A stretch of DNA of 64,000 bases from Tellurirhabdus bombi (GCF_021484805.1 NZ_CP090557.1:1562001-1626000), one strand, 5' to 3'; positions 1 through 10,106 are shown, counted from the stretch's first letter. The notes: a model not told the origin generated them from the letters alone. Numbers and translations: made by a program.

Positions 1-103
1 TGTACTAGGAGTTTTCTTTCGCTGCTCAGGAAACTAGGTAGGTTGGGAAACGAAATCGTTGCTTTTCATCGTTATAGATGTACTTAAACGAATCAAAGGA
101 TTT

Positions 104-550
104 ATGCAAAGTACCCGTTGGATGCCCCTTTTGCTGTTGCTGTTAGTGGGGTTAGTATGGAATGCTGGTGCCGAAGAGGGACCAAAACATAAGGAGGGAG
201 CTGATGCCGGAATCGTGTTCACGGATGCGAAATGGGCAGCTATCCTGAAAAAAGCCAAAGCCGAGAATAAAATAATTTTTCTCGATGCCTACGCAAGCTG
301 GTGCGGCCCTTGCAAGCTCTTGCAGAAGCACGTCTTTACGAAAAAGGAAGTTGGGGATTATTTCAACAAGCGGTTTATCAACGTGAAGATGGACATGGAG
401 CAGGGGGAAGGCCCCGCCCTGGCACGCCAGTATCCACTAGAGGCCTACCCGACACTGTTCTTTATCGATGGCAATGGCCGGGTAGTCAAAAAAGTGATTG
501 GTGCTCAATCTGCCGATGCGCTGATCGCTATTGGGAAGAGCGTTAAATAA
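104..550 (+). CDS. Secreted thioredoxin-fold protein
   Basis: A 148-residue thioredoxin-family protein, probably a periplasmic thiol-disulfide oxidoreductase. The ATG at 104 was chosen because it gives a clean Sec signal peptide (MQSTRWMP, a run of six Leu, cleavage near AGA/EEG at residue 23). An in-frame TTG at 59 would put 15 extra residues in front of it. The active site is WCGPC at residues 66-70, followed by the cis-proline region EAYPTLFFIDGNG. There is only one domain, without the AhpC/TSA insertion of ResA/TlpA proteins, so it resembles the short thioredoxin_7-like secreted proteins. It stands alone before a strong terminator, and nothing shows its partner. It may reduce or repair periplasmic thiols; this is inferred from the fold. 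Confidence 0.85.
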   Translation: MQSTRWMPLLLLLLVGLVWNAGAEEGPKHKEGADAGIVFTDAKWAAILKKAKAENKIIFLDAYASWCGPCKLLQKHVFTKKEVGDYFNKRFINVKMDMEQGEGPALARQYPLEAYPTLFFIDGNGRVVKKVIGAQSADALIAIGKSVK

Positions 551-565
551 TAACTTACATACGTG

Positions 566-603
566 AAAAATGCCCGGACAGTAATTGTCCGGGCATTTTT
601 TTT
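566..603. terminator. Intrinsic terminator after the thioredoxin gene
   Basis: Perfect 10-bp arms (571-580 and 586-595, TGCCCGGACA) enclose a 5-nt loop. Five A precede the stem and eight T follow it, so it could work in both directions. It separates the thioredoxin gene from the polysaccharide locus. Confidence 0.9.
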
Positions 604-759
604 ATTTTAGTGTCGAAAACGCGGTATAATTCTTGTCATTTCTTGAACGAAATGGATATAAATTGACCGCTCAATGTCTGAATATTTGATAAAAAAGTAT
701 TACATTTCAGACTCTAAATTGCTCAAATTCTTTTAATCTCATAGTAATGTTCAGTAAGT

Positions 760-2040
760 ATGCCTCTTTTTATAGCCTCTGAGAGTCTGAGAATCGGAGT
801 AATCGGTTTAGGGTATGTGGGGCTTCCTTTGGCACTTGAGTTTGGCAAAATCTATCCAACCGTTGGTTTTGATGTTGATAAAAGCCGAGTTGAAGAGTTA
901 ATAAGCGGATATGACCGTACCCGTGAAGTTTCGCAAGAAGAATTAGTCAACAACCCACAGCTTGTTTATGCTCATGAGTCAGATGCACTGGCGGGCTGTA
1001 ATGTATTTATTGTTACTGTACCGACTCCAATTGATCGTTATAAGTGCCCTGATCTGAGTTTTCTCTTAAAAGCCTCACAAAATATTGCCCAGTATTTAAC
1101 GAAAGGAAGCGTTGTTGTCTATGAGTCAACCGTTTATCCTGGTTGTACGGAAGAAGAATGTGTACCGGTACTGGAAAAATACAGTGGACTTACTTACAAT
1201 ACTGATTTTTTCTGTGGGTATTCGCCGGAGCGCATCAATCCGGGCGACAAAGAGCGCACACTTACGAAAATTTTGAAAATTACGTCGGGTTCTACGCCCG
1301 AAGCAGCCGATTTTGTAGACCAGCTCTACCGCTCTATTATACAGGCGGGTACTTACCGGGCGGCATCACTCAAAGTTGCTGAAGCAGCTAAAGCCATCGA
1401 AAACGCGCAGCGCGACGTAAATATATCATTCGTAAATGAGCTGGCTTTGATTTTCGATCGGATGGGGATCGATACGCTGGATGTACTTGAGGCAGCAGGA
1501 ACCAAATGGAATTTTCTCAATTTTAAGCCAGGACTGGTAGGTGGGCATTGCATCAGCGTAGATCCTTACTACCTCGCGTATAAGGCTCAGAGTTTAGGCT
1601 ATCATCCGCAGGTAATTTTATCAGGAAGGCGTGTCAACGACGATATGCCCTACTTCGTTGCCAATAAACTAGTAAAAGGAATGATTCATCACGCAATACC
1701 TATTGCGGGGAGCAACGTCCTAATACTAGGCTTTACATTCAAAGAGAATTGCCCAGACATTCGAAATACGAAAGTTGCAGATATTTACTTCGAATTAAAG
1801 GACTTTGGCATTAATGTAGATGTGTATGATCCGTGGGCCGTTAAGGACGAGGTCATGCATGAATACGGCATTTCGCTCTGTGACCAGCTAAGCAAAAATT
1901 CATATGACGCGATACTAGTAACTGTTTCGCATCAGGAATTTAAGCAGATGAATATTTTAGAATTAAAAAAAGACAGTCATTCTGTTGTGTATGACCTAAA
2001 AGCTGTCTTGGATCGAAGCATCGTGACTTTACGAGTTTAA
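760..2040 (+). CDS. Nucleotide-sugar 6-dehydrogenase (TviB/WbpA type)
   Basis: A 426-residue UDP-sugar dehydrogenase that oxidises C6 of a UDP-hexose (usually UDP-GlcNAc or UDP-GalNAc in this subgroup) to the uronic acid with two NAD+. It has an N-terminal Rossmann fold with GLGYVG at 16-21, the central helix [15 protein letters not shown] (about 205-219), and the catalytic cysteine C264 in [11 protein letters not shown]. The C-terminal UDP-binding domain contains [14 protein letters not shown]. The motif set matches TviB/WbpA-type enzymes better than UDP-glucose dehydrogenase, but the substrate cannot be read from the sequence alone. It is the first gene of the locus, 11 nt ahead of the export gene. 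It supplies the uronic acid that AsnB and the heparinase-like gene downstream may act on (inference). Confidence 0.9.
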   Translation: MPLFIASESLRIGVIGLGYVGLPLALEFGKIYPTVGFDVDKSRVEELISGYDRTREVSQEELVNNPQLVYAHESDALAGCNVFIVTVPTPIDRYKCPDLSFLLKASQNIAQYLTKGSVVVYESTVYPGCTEEECVPVLEKYSGLTYNTDFFCGYSPERINPGDKERTLTKILKITSGSTPEAADFVDQLYRSIIQAGTYRAASLKVAEAAKAIENAQRDVNISFVNELALIFDRMGIDTLDVLEAAGTKWNFLNFKPGLVGGHCISVDPYYLAYKAQSLGYHPQVILSGRRVNDDMPYFVANKLVKGMIHHAIPIAGSNVLILGFTFKENCPDIRNTKVADIYFELKDFGINVDVYDPWAVKDEVMHEYGISLCDQLSKNSYDAILVTVSHQEFKQMNILELKKDSHSVVYDLKAVLDRSIVTLRV

Positions 2041-2051
2041 TAAAATACCCA

Positions 2052-2861
2052 ATGAAGTCTATTTATACGAACTTTTGGAAGACTCTATTTTTAGCTCTAT
2101 TTTTTAGTCACTTCATCTATAGTTTAAGTTTCGCGCAGGATAAGAAAGGCAAAAAAAGTAAAGATTTAGTAACTTACTTTCAGATACTTGAGGCGAGAGA
2201 CAGTGTACAGTCGTCCGTCAACGTTCCGGTCTTCCGGCTCCAGCCAGGAACGGAGATTAGCATTACGGTATCAAGCTTAAACAAAGAAGCCGATCTAGTT
2301 TTCAATCCTGTATTGGCGGTAAGAAGTAGCCGCGAAGAAGTAACCCAGATTCCGGGCTACGTACTGGATACAGAAGGGCAAATTGATTTTCCGATGTTGG
2401 GAAAAGTAAAGCTGATGAATATGACCACGCAGGAGGCTTCCGAATTGATTAAAGAACCCTTAAGAAAGCACTTGAGTGATCCTTTTGTGACTGTACGAGT
2501 ATTAAACTTTCAGGTTTCTGTTTTGGGCGAAGTAAATAAGCCAACTGTATTAAATATTCATCGAAGCCGTTTGACGGTGCCCGAAGCCATCAGCATGGCT
2601 GGCGATTTAACAATCTATGGCAAGCGCGAATCGGTATTGGTTATCCGTGAAGCTGACGGGAAGCGGGAATTTGGACGTATAGACCTGCACGATCGCAGTT
2701 TGTTTAGCTCGCCATATTATTATTTAAAGCCCAATGACGTGATTTATGTCGAGCCGCAGAAATCCAAGAAGTTACTGGCTGGAAAACTATTTCCTTGGCT
2801 ACCAACTATTTTGAGTGGTCTCTCGCTGATTGGTATTGTAACAGCCAATGTTTTGCGATAA
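2052..2861 (+). CDS. Wza-like polysaccharide export protein
   Basis: A 269-residue periplasmic or outer-membrane polysaccharide export protein. It has an N-terminal signal sequence (cleavage near SFA/QDKK, residue 28) with no lipobox cysteine. A Poly_export domain (about 55-150, including PGTEISITVSS and LDTEGQIDFPMLGKVKL) is followed by one SLBB domain (about 152-205, VSVLGEVNKP). A hydrophobic helix ends the protein (FPWLPTILSGLSLIGIVTANVL). It is shorter than E. coli Wza (about 380 residues) and has one SLBB domain instead of two; the C-terminal helix is typical of Bacteroidota homologues. It lies directly upstream of the Wzc-like gene, its expected partner in the trans-envelope channel. 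Confidence 0.88.
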   Translation: MKSIYTNFWKTLFLALFFSHFIYSLSFAQDKKGKKSKDLVTYFQILEARDSVQSSVNVPVFRLQPGTEISITVSSLNKEADLVFNPVLAVRSSREEVTQIPGYVLDTEGQIDFPMLGKVKLMNMTTQEASELIKEPLRKHLSDPFVTVRVLNFQVSVLGEVNKPTVLNIHRSRLTVPEAISMAGDLTIYGKRESVLVIREADGKREFGRIDLHDRSLFSSPYYYLKPNDVIYVEPQKSKKLLAGKLFPWLPTILSGLSLIGIVTANVLR

Positions 2862-2893
2862 TATACTTCACCAATTTATAATAAGTTGAACTA

Positions 2894-5266
2894 ATGAGTT
2901 CTGCCAATTCAAAGACATCTGATTTTGGAAACGAAGCGGTTAAGGAATACTATAAATTTCTATTAATCCGCTATTATAAGAATTGGTATTGGTTTGCTAT
3001 ATCATTAGCAGTCTGTACTGCAGTTGCCTACCTATATCTACGCTATACCCAGCCTACATATAGTGTTCAGTCTAGCGTTTTAATAAAAGACGAACAGGCA
3101 GGTTCAGCAAAAGAAAATATACTACAGGAGTTGGATATGTTTTCTCCAAAAAAGGTGGTAGAAAACGAAATGGAAATTTTAAAGTCTCGGGCACTAACAG
3201 AAAAGGTGGTTGATGAATTAGGATTCGACGTAAGCTATATGGTTGAAGGACGCCTGCGGGATCAAGAGATTTTTATTGATAATGCCTTGCGGATTTACGT
3301 AGTAAAAGCTAATGACATAGCTTTTCAAAAGCCTTTCGAGATTTTGATCAATAAAAACCAGGTCGTACTTGAAGGTGTCAGCTACCCATATGGTAAAGTA
3401 GTAAAAACTCCCTATGGCTTATTACAATTCCAAAAGCGGTCTGCAAATATTGCCCATCCAAATATTACGGTTAAAATTAATCATAAAGATGATGTTGTTA
3501 ATGATTTAGTAACCAGTCTGAAAATTTCGCAGCCGCGTCGTTTCTCATCTATTCTAGTCTTAACTCAGGAAACAACTTTGCCCGAAAAGGGGGTTGCCTA
3601 TCTTAATCGGCTCGTTCATTTTTATGATTTAGCATCCTTAGAAGATAAGAATAAAGTAGCTTCAAATACATTGCGATTTGTTGATGATCGCTTGAAAATT
3701 ATTGCTAAAGAATTAACCAATGTTGAGCAAAACATAGAAACTTACAAAACTTCATCGGGTATTGTAGATCTAAGTGCGGAATCAACAGTATTTCTTGAAA
3801 AGGTAAAAGATAGCGACACTCAATTAAATCAGGTTGCAATTCAGCTTGGTGCTCTACAGGAATTAGAGAAGTATGTGCAAAGTAAGCCTACCAAAGGAAG
3901 TATAGTTCCTGCTACGATTGGGTTAGAAGATCCTACTTTATTAGGCCTGATTAAACAAGCCGTTGAATTAGAGTTACAAAGGGAAAAGATAATTAAAACT
4001 TTGCCTGAGACAAGTTCGGCTGTTGAAACAATTGATAACCAATTACGAATTACTAAAGCAAATATCTCAGACAATGCAACTTCGTTAAAAAAGGCATTAT
4101 TAAATGCGCAGCGTAAGTTTCAATCGTCGAATGCGAAATTAGAAGCTTTTATTAGATCTGTTCCGACAAAAGAAAGAAAATTGCTTGATATTTCACGTCA
4201 ACAAAGCATAAAGGGCGGGTTATATACATATTTATTGCAAAAACGGGAAGAGACTGCTTTGTCTTATGCTTCAACAGTGTCAGATTTAAGAGTAGTTGAT
4301 CCACCAAAAGCTAATTCAACACCAGTTAGACCAATTCGTCGACTTGTATTTTTTATTACGCTTACTTTAGGCCTTCTAATTCCTACGTTTTTCATCTGGT
4401 TAACTGATTTCTTTAATAGTAAAATCGCCCGGAAAGGACAGATAGAAGAGATTACTAAGGTTCCAATTATTGGGGAAGTAGTGCAAGCTAATGTAAGCTC
4501 ACCGCTCGAAGTAAGTGCAACGAGTCGTTCTGTACTTTCAGAACAAATTCGTGCTCTACGAACTAACATTCAATTTCTTAATACTGATAATGAAAGTAGT
4601 CAAACTATATTAGTAACATCTAGTATTAGTGGTGAAGGGAAATCGTTTATTTCTCTTAATCTAGCAGCTAGTTTAGCTATTACTGATCGAAAAGTAATTT
4701 TGTTAGAGTTAGACTTGCGAAAACCAAAATTGCATAAGTATTTGAATATTTCTACGGCTAAAGGCGTTTCTAATTATCTAGCAAACCAAGCGACGTTAGA
4801 CGAAATTGTACTTCCTGTTGAAGGATATCCCAATTTATATTTTATTCCTTGTGGACCTACGCCGCCTAACCCCTCTGAATTATTCAGTACAGAAAGGATG
4901 AAACGATTGTTCAATGACTTGAAAGAAAGTTTTGACTTTATTATAGCTGATACTCCTCCTATAGGTTTAGTAAGTGATGCTTTAATACTAGCTAAATACT
5001 CTAATATGACGTTGTATATCATACGACATATGTATACGCAAAAGGCTTATCTTAAAAACATTGCTACTCATTATTCGGAAAAGCGTTTTAATAATATGGG
5101 ATTATTAATAAATGGAATTATTCCGAAAAAAGATTACGAATATAATTATGGCTATGGTGGAGACTATGGCTACGGGTATTCTTATACGAGTGAATATGGA
5201 TATTCAGAGGATAAAGTAACCAAGAGTAAAAAACCTTGGTATACTAAAATAACAAATTTATGGTGA
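2894..5266 (+). CDS. Wzc-like chain-length regulator and tyrosine autokinase
   Basis: A 790-residue polysaccharide co-polymerase fused to a BY-kinase. The first transmembrane helix (about 31-51) is followed by a Wzz domain, a coiled-coil periplasmic region (about 230-440), the second helix (LVFFITLTLGLLIPTFFIW, about 480-500) and a cytoplasmic kinase domain. Walker A is ISGEGKS with the lysine at 583, Walker A' is LLELDLRKPK (603-612), and Walker B is FIIADTPP (682-689). The C-terminal tail has ten tyrosines in about 23 residues, the expected autophosphorylation cluster. It controls chain length and export of the Wzx/Wzy-made polymer. No Wzb-type phosphatase gene lies next to it, unlike in many Proteobacterial loci. 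Base composition becomes AT-rich within this gene. Confidence 0.92.
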   Translation: MSSANSKTSDFGNEAVKEYYKFLLIRYYKNWYWFAISLAVCTAVAYLYLRYTQPTYSVQSSVLIKDEQAGSAKENILQELDMFSPKKVVENEMEILKSRALTEKVVDELGFDVSYMVEGRLRDQEIFIDNALRIYVVKANDIAFQKPFEILINKNQVVLEGVSYPYGKVVKTPYGLLQFQKRSANIAHPNITVKINHKDDVVNDLVTSLKISQPRRFSSILVLTQETTLPEKGVAYLNRLVHFYDLASLEDKNKVASNTLRFVDDRLKIIAKELTNVEQNIETYKTSSGIVDLSAESTVFLEKVKDSDTQLNQVAIQLGALQELEKYVQSKPTKGSIVPATIGLEDPTLLGLIKQAVELELQREKIIKTLPETSSAVETIDNQLRITKANISDNATSLKKALLNAQRKFQSSNAKLEAFIRSVPTKERKLLDISRQQSIKGGLYTYLLQKREETALSYASTVSDLRVVDPPKANSTPVRPIRRLVFFITLTLGLLIPTFFIWLTDFFNSKIARKGQIEEITKVPIIGEVVQANVSSPLEVSATSRSVLSEQIRALRTNIQFLNTDNESSQTILVTSSISGEGKSFISLNLAASLAITDRKVILLELDLRKPKLHKYLNISTAKGVSNYLANQATLDEIVLPVEGYPNLYFIPCGPTPPNPSELFSTERMKRLFNDLKESFDFIIADTPPIGLVSDALILAKYSNMTLYIIRHMYTQKAYLKNIATHYSEKRFNNMGLLINGIIPKKDYEYNYGYGGDYGYGYSYTSEYGYSEDKVTKSKKPWYTKITNLW

Positions 5267-5305
5267 GGAAATAGAATAAGGAGGAATAACTTATTTTACT
5301 ATATT

Positions 5306-6499
5306 ATGAAGGAACCTGCGCCTATCAATGTTATTATTATTAATAGTCATCCAATTCAATACTTTGCCCCTTTATATCAGTATATAGCAAAAGATAGCTT
5401 TATTAAATTAAACGTTTATTACTGCTCTAATTATGGTTTGAATGCTGAGCTGGATAAATTATTTGGAGTAAATGTAAAATGGGACTTATCGCTATTAGAT
5501 GGATATTCTTATAAAATTTTAAAAAATAATTCTACCAATCCATCAATATATTCCTTCTGGGGCTTATTGAATTTAGAAATTATCTATCAGTTATGGAAAG
5601 CGCCAAAAAGTGTTATATGGATTCACGGATGGGCACATGCAACAAATTGGTTAGCTATTTTTTTTTCGAAAGTATTTGGCCATACGGTATGTTTACGAGG
5701 CGAAAGTCCATTATGCCATGAATGGTCTAAAAGTAAACTCTCAAGATTAAGAAGAAAATTGATATTTAAGAGTGTTCTTTTTCCACTAGTTGATCGTTTT
5801 TTTTATATTGGTAAGCAAAATAAGGCCTTCTACGAATATTTTGGAGTCAAAGATCAAAAGCTTATTTGGATGCCTTATGCAGTAAATAATGATTTTTTTA
5901 GAGAGCAGTACCTAATCAATTATCCTAAAAGAGACGAAATTCGTAGAAGGCTTGGTATTAATCTAAATGATCGAGTTATCCTTTATTCAGGAAAATATAC
6001 TAATAAAAAACGGCCAATAGATTTATTAAAAGCCTATCATTTGATAAAGCCTTCCAATGTTAGCTTGATATTTATGGGGGAAGGAGATATGCGAAAAGAG
6101 TTAGAAAGCTATATTAAAGAAAACCAATTGCAAAATGTTTATCTAACAGGTTTTATTAATCAGTCGGAAATTGCAAATTTTTATTCTATTGCAAATGTTT
6201 ATGTAATGTGCTCAGGAGTTGGAGAAACTTGGGGTCTGTCTACTAATGAGGCAATGAATTTTAAACTTCCTATTGTATTATCTGATCAAGTTGGCTGCGC
6301 AGAAGATCTTTTAGAAGAAGGTCATAATGGTTTTTTATACCAAGCAGGAGATGTCGTTCAATTGAGCTTAATCTTGGAAAAATTATTATCAAAAAATACA
6401 GAAGAAATATCTGAAATGGGAGATAAATCTTCTAAAAAAGTAGGTATATATAGTTATGGGACTATCCTCTCTGTAATTAAAGATACCTTCTTAAAATAA
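5306..6499 (+). CDS. GT4-family glycosyltransferase
   Basis: A 397-residue GT-B glycosyltransferase with a group 1 C-terminal domain. The N-terminal acceptor domain begins PINVIIINSHPIQYFAPLY, and the second domain starts near RVILYSGKYTNKKRP. The nucleotide-sugar site is the E-x7-E-like stretch GVGETWGLSTNEAM followed by LPIVLSDQVGCAEDLL. It would transfer one sugar of the repeat unit from a nucleotide donor on the cytoplasmic face; donor and linkage are unknown. The gene is very AT-rich. A GGAGG sits about 20 nt before the ATG, too far for a normal Shine-Dalgarno site and probably not used in this phylum. The gene follows the Wzc-like gene in the same operon. Confidence 0.85.
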   Translation: MKEPAPINVIIINSHPIQYFAPLYQYIAKDSFIKLNVYYCSNYGLNAELDKLFGVNVKWDLSLLDGYSYKILKNNSTNPSIYSFWGLLNLEIIYQLWKAPKSVIWIHGWAHATNWLAIFFSKVFGHTVCLRGESPLCHEWSKSKLSRLRRKLIFKSVLFPLVDRFFYIGKQNKAFYEYFGVKDQKLIWMPYAVNNDFFREQYLINYPKRDEIRRRLGINLNDRVILYSGKYTNKKRPIDLLKAYHLIKPSNVSLIFMGEGDMRKELESYIKENQLQNVYLTGFINQSEIANFYSIANVYVMCSGVGETWGLSTNEAMNFKLPIVLSDQVGCAEDLLEEGHNGFLYQAGDVVQLSLILEKLLSKNTEEISEMGDKSSKKVGIYSYGTILSVIKDTFLK

Positions 6500-6504
6500 G
6501 AGTT

Positions 6505-7512
6505 ATGAAAGTATTATTAGTAGGTTATAGCGCTAATTACTCACTTGAGGCCTCGTATTATAGAGCTTTCACAAAGATTGGTGTAATAACAGAATATTTT
6601 AATATTTATAATCATTTACAACCTTACATAAAATTTGGAAAAGTAGGTTCATTATTTAATCAATTTATACCTGTAGATATTTGGCAACGAAAAGTTAACC
6701 GTGAGTTAGCCCTTTATATTAAAGAGACAAAACCAGATTTAGTTTTAGTTTTCTGCAATGCACCTGTTTTATATAGTACACTTGCATTTGTCAAATCAGT
6801 ATGTCAAACTAAGTTTATTTTAATATGGCCGGATCCATTGACTAACTTACAAGCCCATGTTCATCAGTCAGCACAACTTTACGATGGAGTTGCAACATAT
6901 AGTAAAAATTCAGTGCCTATTTTTGAAAAATTAGGTTTTTTGAATGTGAACTGGCTACCACTTGCTGCGGACCCAGAGCTACATAATATATCATCTATAC
7001 CTCAAAAAAAAGTAAACGATTTAATATTTATTGGTGCATTAAGGCCTGAGCGAGAAGAAACGTTAGCTTATATTGGGAATAACTTCCCCAATATAAAGAT
7101 GATAATATTGGGAAGCGACTGGCACAGAAATAAGAGCGATGTATTAAAAAAAAGTATTCAAAAAAGGCAAGTTGTAGGTAAAGAATACTCGCTAATGCTT
7201 AATCAAAGCAAAATAAATCTAAACATTATTGATAATACTTGCTTTCCAGCTGCTAATATGCGGTTTTTTGAAATACCAATTTCGAGTGGATTGCAACTAG
7301 CAAGCGTTTGTCCTGAATTTGATGATGAGTTTCAAGACGAACTGTCGGTTTTATACTACAACAATAAAGAAAATCTGTTGAGTCGAATTGAATGGATTCT
7401 AACAAATTCTTCTACAGCCAATAATATTATTAGGGAAAGTTATCAGTTAGTAAAAAATAAGCATACCTATCTTGAAAGAGTAAATAAATTGGTGTCAATT
7501 TGGGCATCTTAA
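6505..7512 (+). CDS. CgeB-like glycosyltransferase
   Basis: A 335-residue protein of the CgeB/Glyco_trans_1_2 type. The N-terminal half (MKVLLVGYSANYSLEASYYRAF, then KPDLVLVFCNAP) resembles the DUF3880-like acceptor domain. The C-terminal half contains VNDLIFIGALRPERE, INLNIIDNTCFPAANMRFFEIPISSG and a glycogen-phosphorylase-like donor region. The pattern N-x-R-x-F-E near the end is characteristic of this family. It starts 5 nt after the previous stop, so the two are translated from one message. The sugar donor is unknown. Confidence 0.78.
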   Translation: MKVLLVGYSANYSLEASYYRAFTKIGVITEYFNIYNHLQPYIKFGKVGSLFNQFIPVDIWQRKVNRELALYIKETKPDLVLVFCNAPVLYSTLAFVKSVCQTKFILIWPDPLTNLQAHVHQSAQLYDGVATYSKNSVPIFEKLGFLNVNWLPLAADPELHNISSIPQKKVNDLIFIGALRPEREETLAYIGNNFPNIKMIILGSDWHRNKSDVLKKSIQKRQVVGKEYSLMLNQSKINLNIIDNTCFPAANMRFFEIPISSGLQLASVCPEFDDEFQDELSVLYYNNKENLLSRIEWILTNSSTANNIIRESYQLVKNKHTYLERVNKLVSIWAS

Positions 7513-7545
7513 TGCAAAAAAATTACTAAGTAGACTCAACATATA

Positions 7546-8703
7546 ATGGTTATAGTTTCTTGTTCAGGTAAGTTCCACGCCTTTAATCTAGCCGAACAGT
7601 TAGAAAGGAGAGCTATTTTAACAAAACTATATACCTTATATGCACATCAGAAGAATACTCTGATGAAACGTTTTGTCTCTCGTATTGATAAAGAAATAAT
7701 TTGCCCTAAAAATATATCAACAAATATTCATTTAGCTATTATAGCACGATTAAACTTAAAATCTCATTATGAGCTTAATGAAGAATTTGACAAATGGGCT
7801 GCAAAAAGTATAAAGCAGAATCCTGACTTATATAAAATAATTATTGGTTGGAGTGGAATGTCGCTAAATACAATACGTCAAGCAAAACTAGATAATAAAA
7901 TAACAATAATAGAACGAGGATCTAGTCACATAAGATATCAAAATGAAATACTAATTGACGAATATAAACGCTATGGACTCAATTTCAGTATTGATGCAAA
8001 AACAATAGATAAAGAGGAAGCAGAGTATTCTGAAGCAGATTTTATTACTATTCCCTCGCAATTTGTAAAGCAAACATTTTTAGAGAATTCAATACCAGAA
8101 GCAAAGTTAATTCATATTCCATATGGGGTTAGTTTGTATTTTAACAAAGAAAATTTGGATATCAAAAATAATAAAAGATTCAAAATACTTTATTTGGGCA
8201 CTCTTAGTATAAGAAAAGGATTAGTATATCTATTTGAAGCTATTAAACTTTTAACGCTAAAAGAAACAGAATATGAAGTTTGGTTTATTGGAAATGTTTC
8301 CAAAGAAATTGAGCCTTTCTTAGAAAAAAATATTAAAAACAATTGGAAAATATTTGGTCATGTTAATCACTATAAATTAGCTGACTATATAGTGCAATGT
8401 GATATAGGTATACAGCCGTCAATAGAAGAAGGCTTATCTATGGTTATTCCGCAAATGCTTGGCTGTGGAGTTCCAGTTATTGCGACCTATAATACGGGTG
8501 CTGGAGATTTTATTAAAAATGGTGTTAATGGATATATTATTCCAATTAGATCTTCAAGAGCAATATCCGATCATATTACTTTGCTATACGAAAATAAAAT
8601 ACTTTTAAATGAATTAAAGCAACATGCTTCACTTTTACAAAAAGAATATAGTTGGGATGACTATGGAACAAGTTATGGCTCAATATTAAACAGTCTACTC
8701 TAA
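7546..8703 (+). CDS. GT4-family glycosyltransferase
   Basis: A 385-residue retaining GT-B enzyme. The N-terminal domain starts MVIVSCSGKFHAFNLAEQLERR and includes IIERGSSHIRYQ. The donor domain begins near FKILYLGTLSIRKGL and carries the catalytic region PSIEEGLSMVIPQMLGCGVPVIAT. Similar GT4 proteins occur in many Bacteroidota capsule and exopolysaccharide loci. It is AT-rich, 33 nt after the previous gene and 73 nt before the flippase gene. The transferred sugar cannot be determined from the sequence. Confidence 0.83.
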   Translation: MVIVSCSGKFHAFNLAEQLERRAILTKLYTLYAHQKNTLMKRFVSRIDKEIICPKNISTNIHLAIIARLNLKSHYELNEEFDKWAAKSIKQNPDLYKIIIGWSGMSLNTIRQAKLDNKITIIERGSSHIRYQNEILIDEYKRYGLNFSIDAKTIDKEEAEYSEADFITIPSQFVKQTFLENSIPEAKLIHIPYGVSLYFNKENLDIKNNKRFKILYLGTLSIRKGLVYLFEAIKLLTLKETEYEVWFIGNVSKEIEPFLEKNIKNNWKIFGHVNHYKLADYIVQCDIGIQPSIEEGLSMVIPQMLGCGVPVIATYNTGAGDFIKNGVNGYIIPIRSSRAISDHITLLYENKILLNELKQHASLLQKEYSWDDYGTSYGSILNSLL

Positions 8704-8776
8704 TATATTAAATATTCATAAACTTTTTTGTGTAAAATTATGGTGAAGTTTAATATTATAATGTATTACGTTCAAA

Positions 8777-10054
8777 ATGGGTTTTAAAAATAAAGTTATT
8801 AGTAAGTTAAATTTATTAAGTGACTGGAAGAATATAAGTTTTTTAGGTAGTGGACATATCTTAAGTGCACTTTTAACATTACTGTATGGAAAACTCATTT
8901 CTATATATATATTACCAAATGATCTAGGTGTATATAATCTTGAATTAACTGGTATGTTACTCTTTTATAGCGTCGTTATAAATCCAATTATACAAAGCTA
9001 TATGAAGGAGTTGCAAGTTGCCAATCAGGACAAAGTAGTACATTATTATAGTACATTCTTGCTAAAAATATATTTGTTTATTTTAATAGCATCTCTAATA
9101 TACTCTTTTTGTTTTAATCATAGGCTTTATGTGGTATTGATTGTTCTTAGTGGTATAAGCCAAAGCTCTTTTATGTTCTTAAACTCATATCTAAATTTGT
9201 CTTTTAAATATAAAAGTATTGCTTTTATTCAAGCCATAAATCCCTTTATCAATTTAGTTATATTAAATGTTTTAATTGTTTTTTTTGCTGCAAACTCAGT
9301 TTTACTGTGGACTAATTATATATTTCTTTATTTTATTTTAACATTATTAGTTCTATTTCGTTTATATAAATTAAAATTACTTGGCGATATTAATTTAGGT
9401 AAAGTAAGTAAGATAGATAAAATAATTATGTTTAAAAGCCTTTACAAGTATGTAAGGCCATTACTGGTTTACACAATTTTTGGATGGATAGTTAACTATG
9501 CGGATAGATATATAATTGACTATTATTTAAATAAGACAGAAGTAGGATACTATGCTACTGGTTATGGGCTAGGGGCTAAAATAGCCATTGTTGCTGCGCC
9601 TTTTAATCAATATTTGATGCCTATCGTTTATAAATATAGAAAAGATAAAGTATTATCCAGTAAGGTAAACGTAATTATATATAAGTACATGTTATTGTTT
9701 TTTGTTCTTTCATTACCATTATGTATATTTCTATTTATATTCTATAACCAAATTGGTATTTTACTACTATCTCAACTGTATAATAAATCTTTTTATATTA
9801 TTCCTGTAATTGCTTTAGCCTATGTCTTTTCACATACATGTCAATTTATGGAAGTTAAGTTTTATTCTTATGGTGCTACTAAATATATTTTTTATGGAAT
9901 GCTTTTTAACTTTTTAATAAACTTACCATTTAATATAATGTTAGTACCATCCTTTGGTATGATAGGAGCTGCTTATGCTACCTTAGCAGGTTATTTTGTT
10001 CAATTTTGCGTGATTTTATATCTGTTTAATTTTAAATATATTGAAATTAGATAA
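8777..10054 (+). CDS. Wzx-type oligosaccharide flippase
   Basis: A 425-residue, very hydrophobic protein with about 12 predicted transmembrane helices, in the polysaccharide-specific branch of the MOP superfamily. It starts FLGSGHILSALLTLLYGKLISIYILP, the usual first helix with a glycine-rich turn. Further on, GWIVNYADRYIIDYYLNKTEVGYYATGYGLG matches the conserved seventh-helix region (usually N-x-x-D-R) of Wzx proteins. It would flip undecaprenyl-PP-linked repeat units to the periplasmic face. The gene sits between glycosyltransferase genes and the polymerase gene, which supports the role. The 73-nt gap before it is AT-rich without a clear promoter. Confidence 0.87.
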   Translation: MGFKNKVISKLNLLSDWKNISFLGSGHILSALLTLLYGKLISIYILPNDLGVYNLELTGMLLFYSVVINPIIQSYMKELQVANQDKVVHYYSTFLLKIYLFILIASLIYSFCFNHRLYVVLIVLSGISQSSFMFLNSYLNLSFKYKSIAFIQAINPFINLVILNVLIVFFAANSVLLWTNYIFLYFILTLLVLFRLYKLKLLGDINLGKVSKIDKIIMFKSLYKYVRPLLVYTIFGWIVNYADRYIIDYYLNKTEVGYYATGYGLGAKIAIVAAPFNQYLMPIVYKYRKDKVLSSKVNVIIYKYMLLFFVLSLPLCIFLFIFYNQIGILLLSQLYNKSFYIIPVIALAYVFSHTCQFMEVKFYSYGATKYIFYGMLFNFLINLPFNIMLVPSFGMIGAAYATLAGYFVQFCVILYLFNFKYIEIR

Positions 10055-10106
10055 TTTAAATTCTATAACCGACAATTAATCGTCTTAATGTCTGGATATA
10101 TTGTAT

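Noticed and set aside
635-640. TATAAT as a sigma70-type -10 box for the polysaccharide locus
   Set aside because: Bacteroidota promoters use TAnnTTTG. The nearest such motif before 760 (TACATTTC at 701) is imperfect and has no TTG at the right distance, so I did not call a promoter.
5278-5285. A perfect GGAGG upstream of the GT4 gene at 5306 as a Shine-Dalgarno site
   Set aside because: It is about 20 nt from the ATG, too far for use, and this phylum rarely relies on such sites. A similar one before the TPR gene is also too distant.
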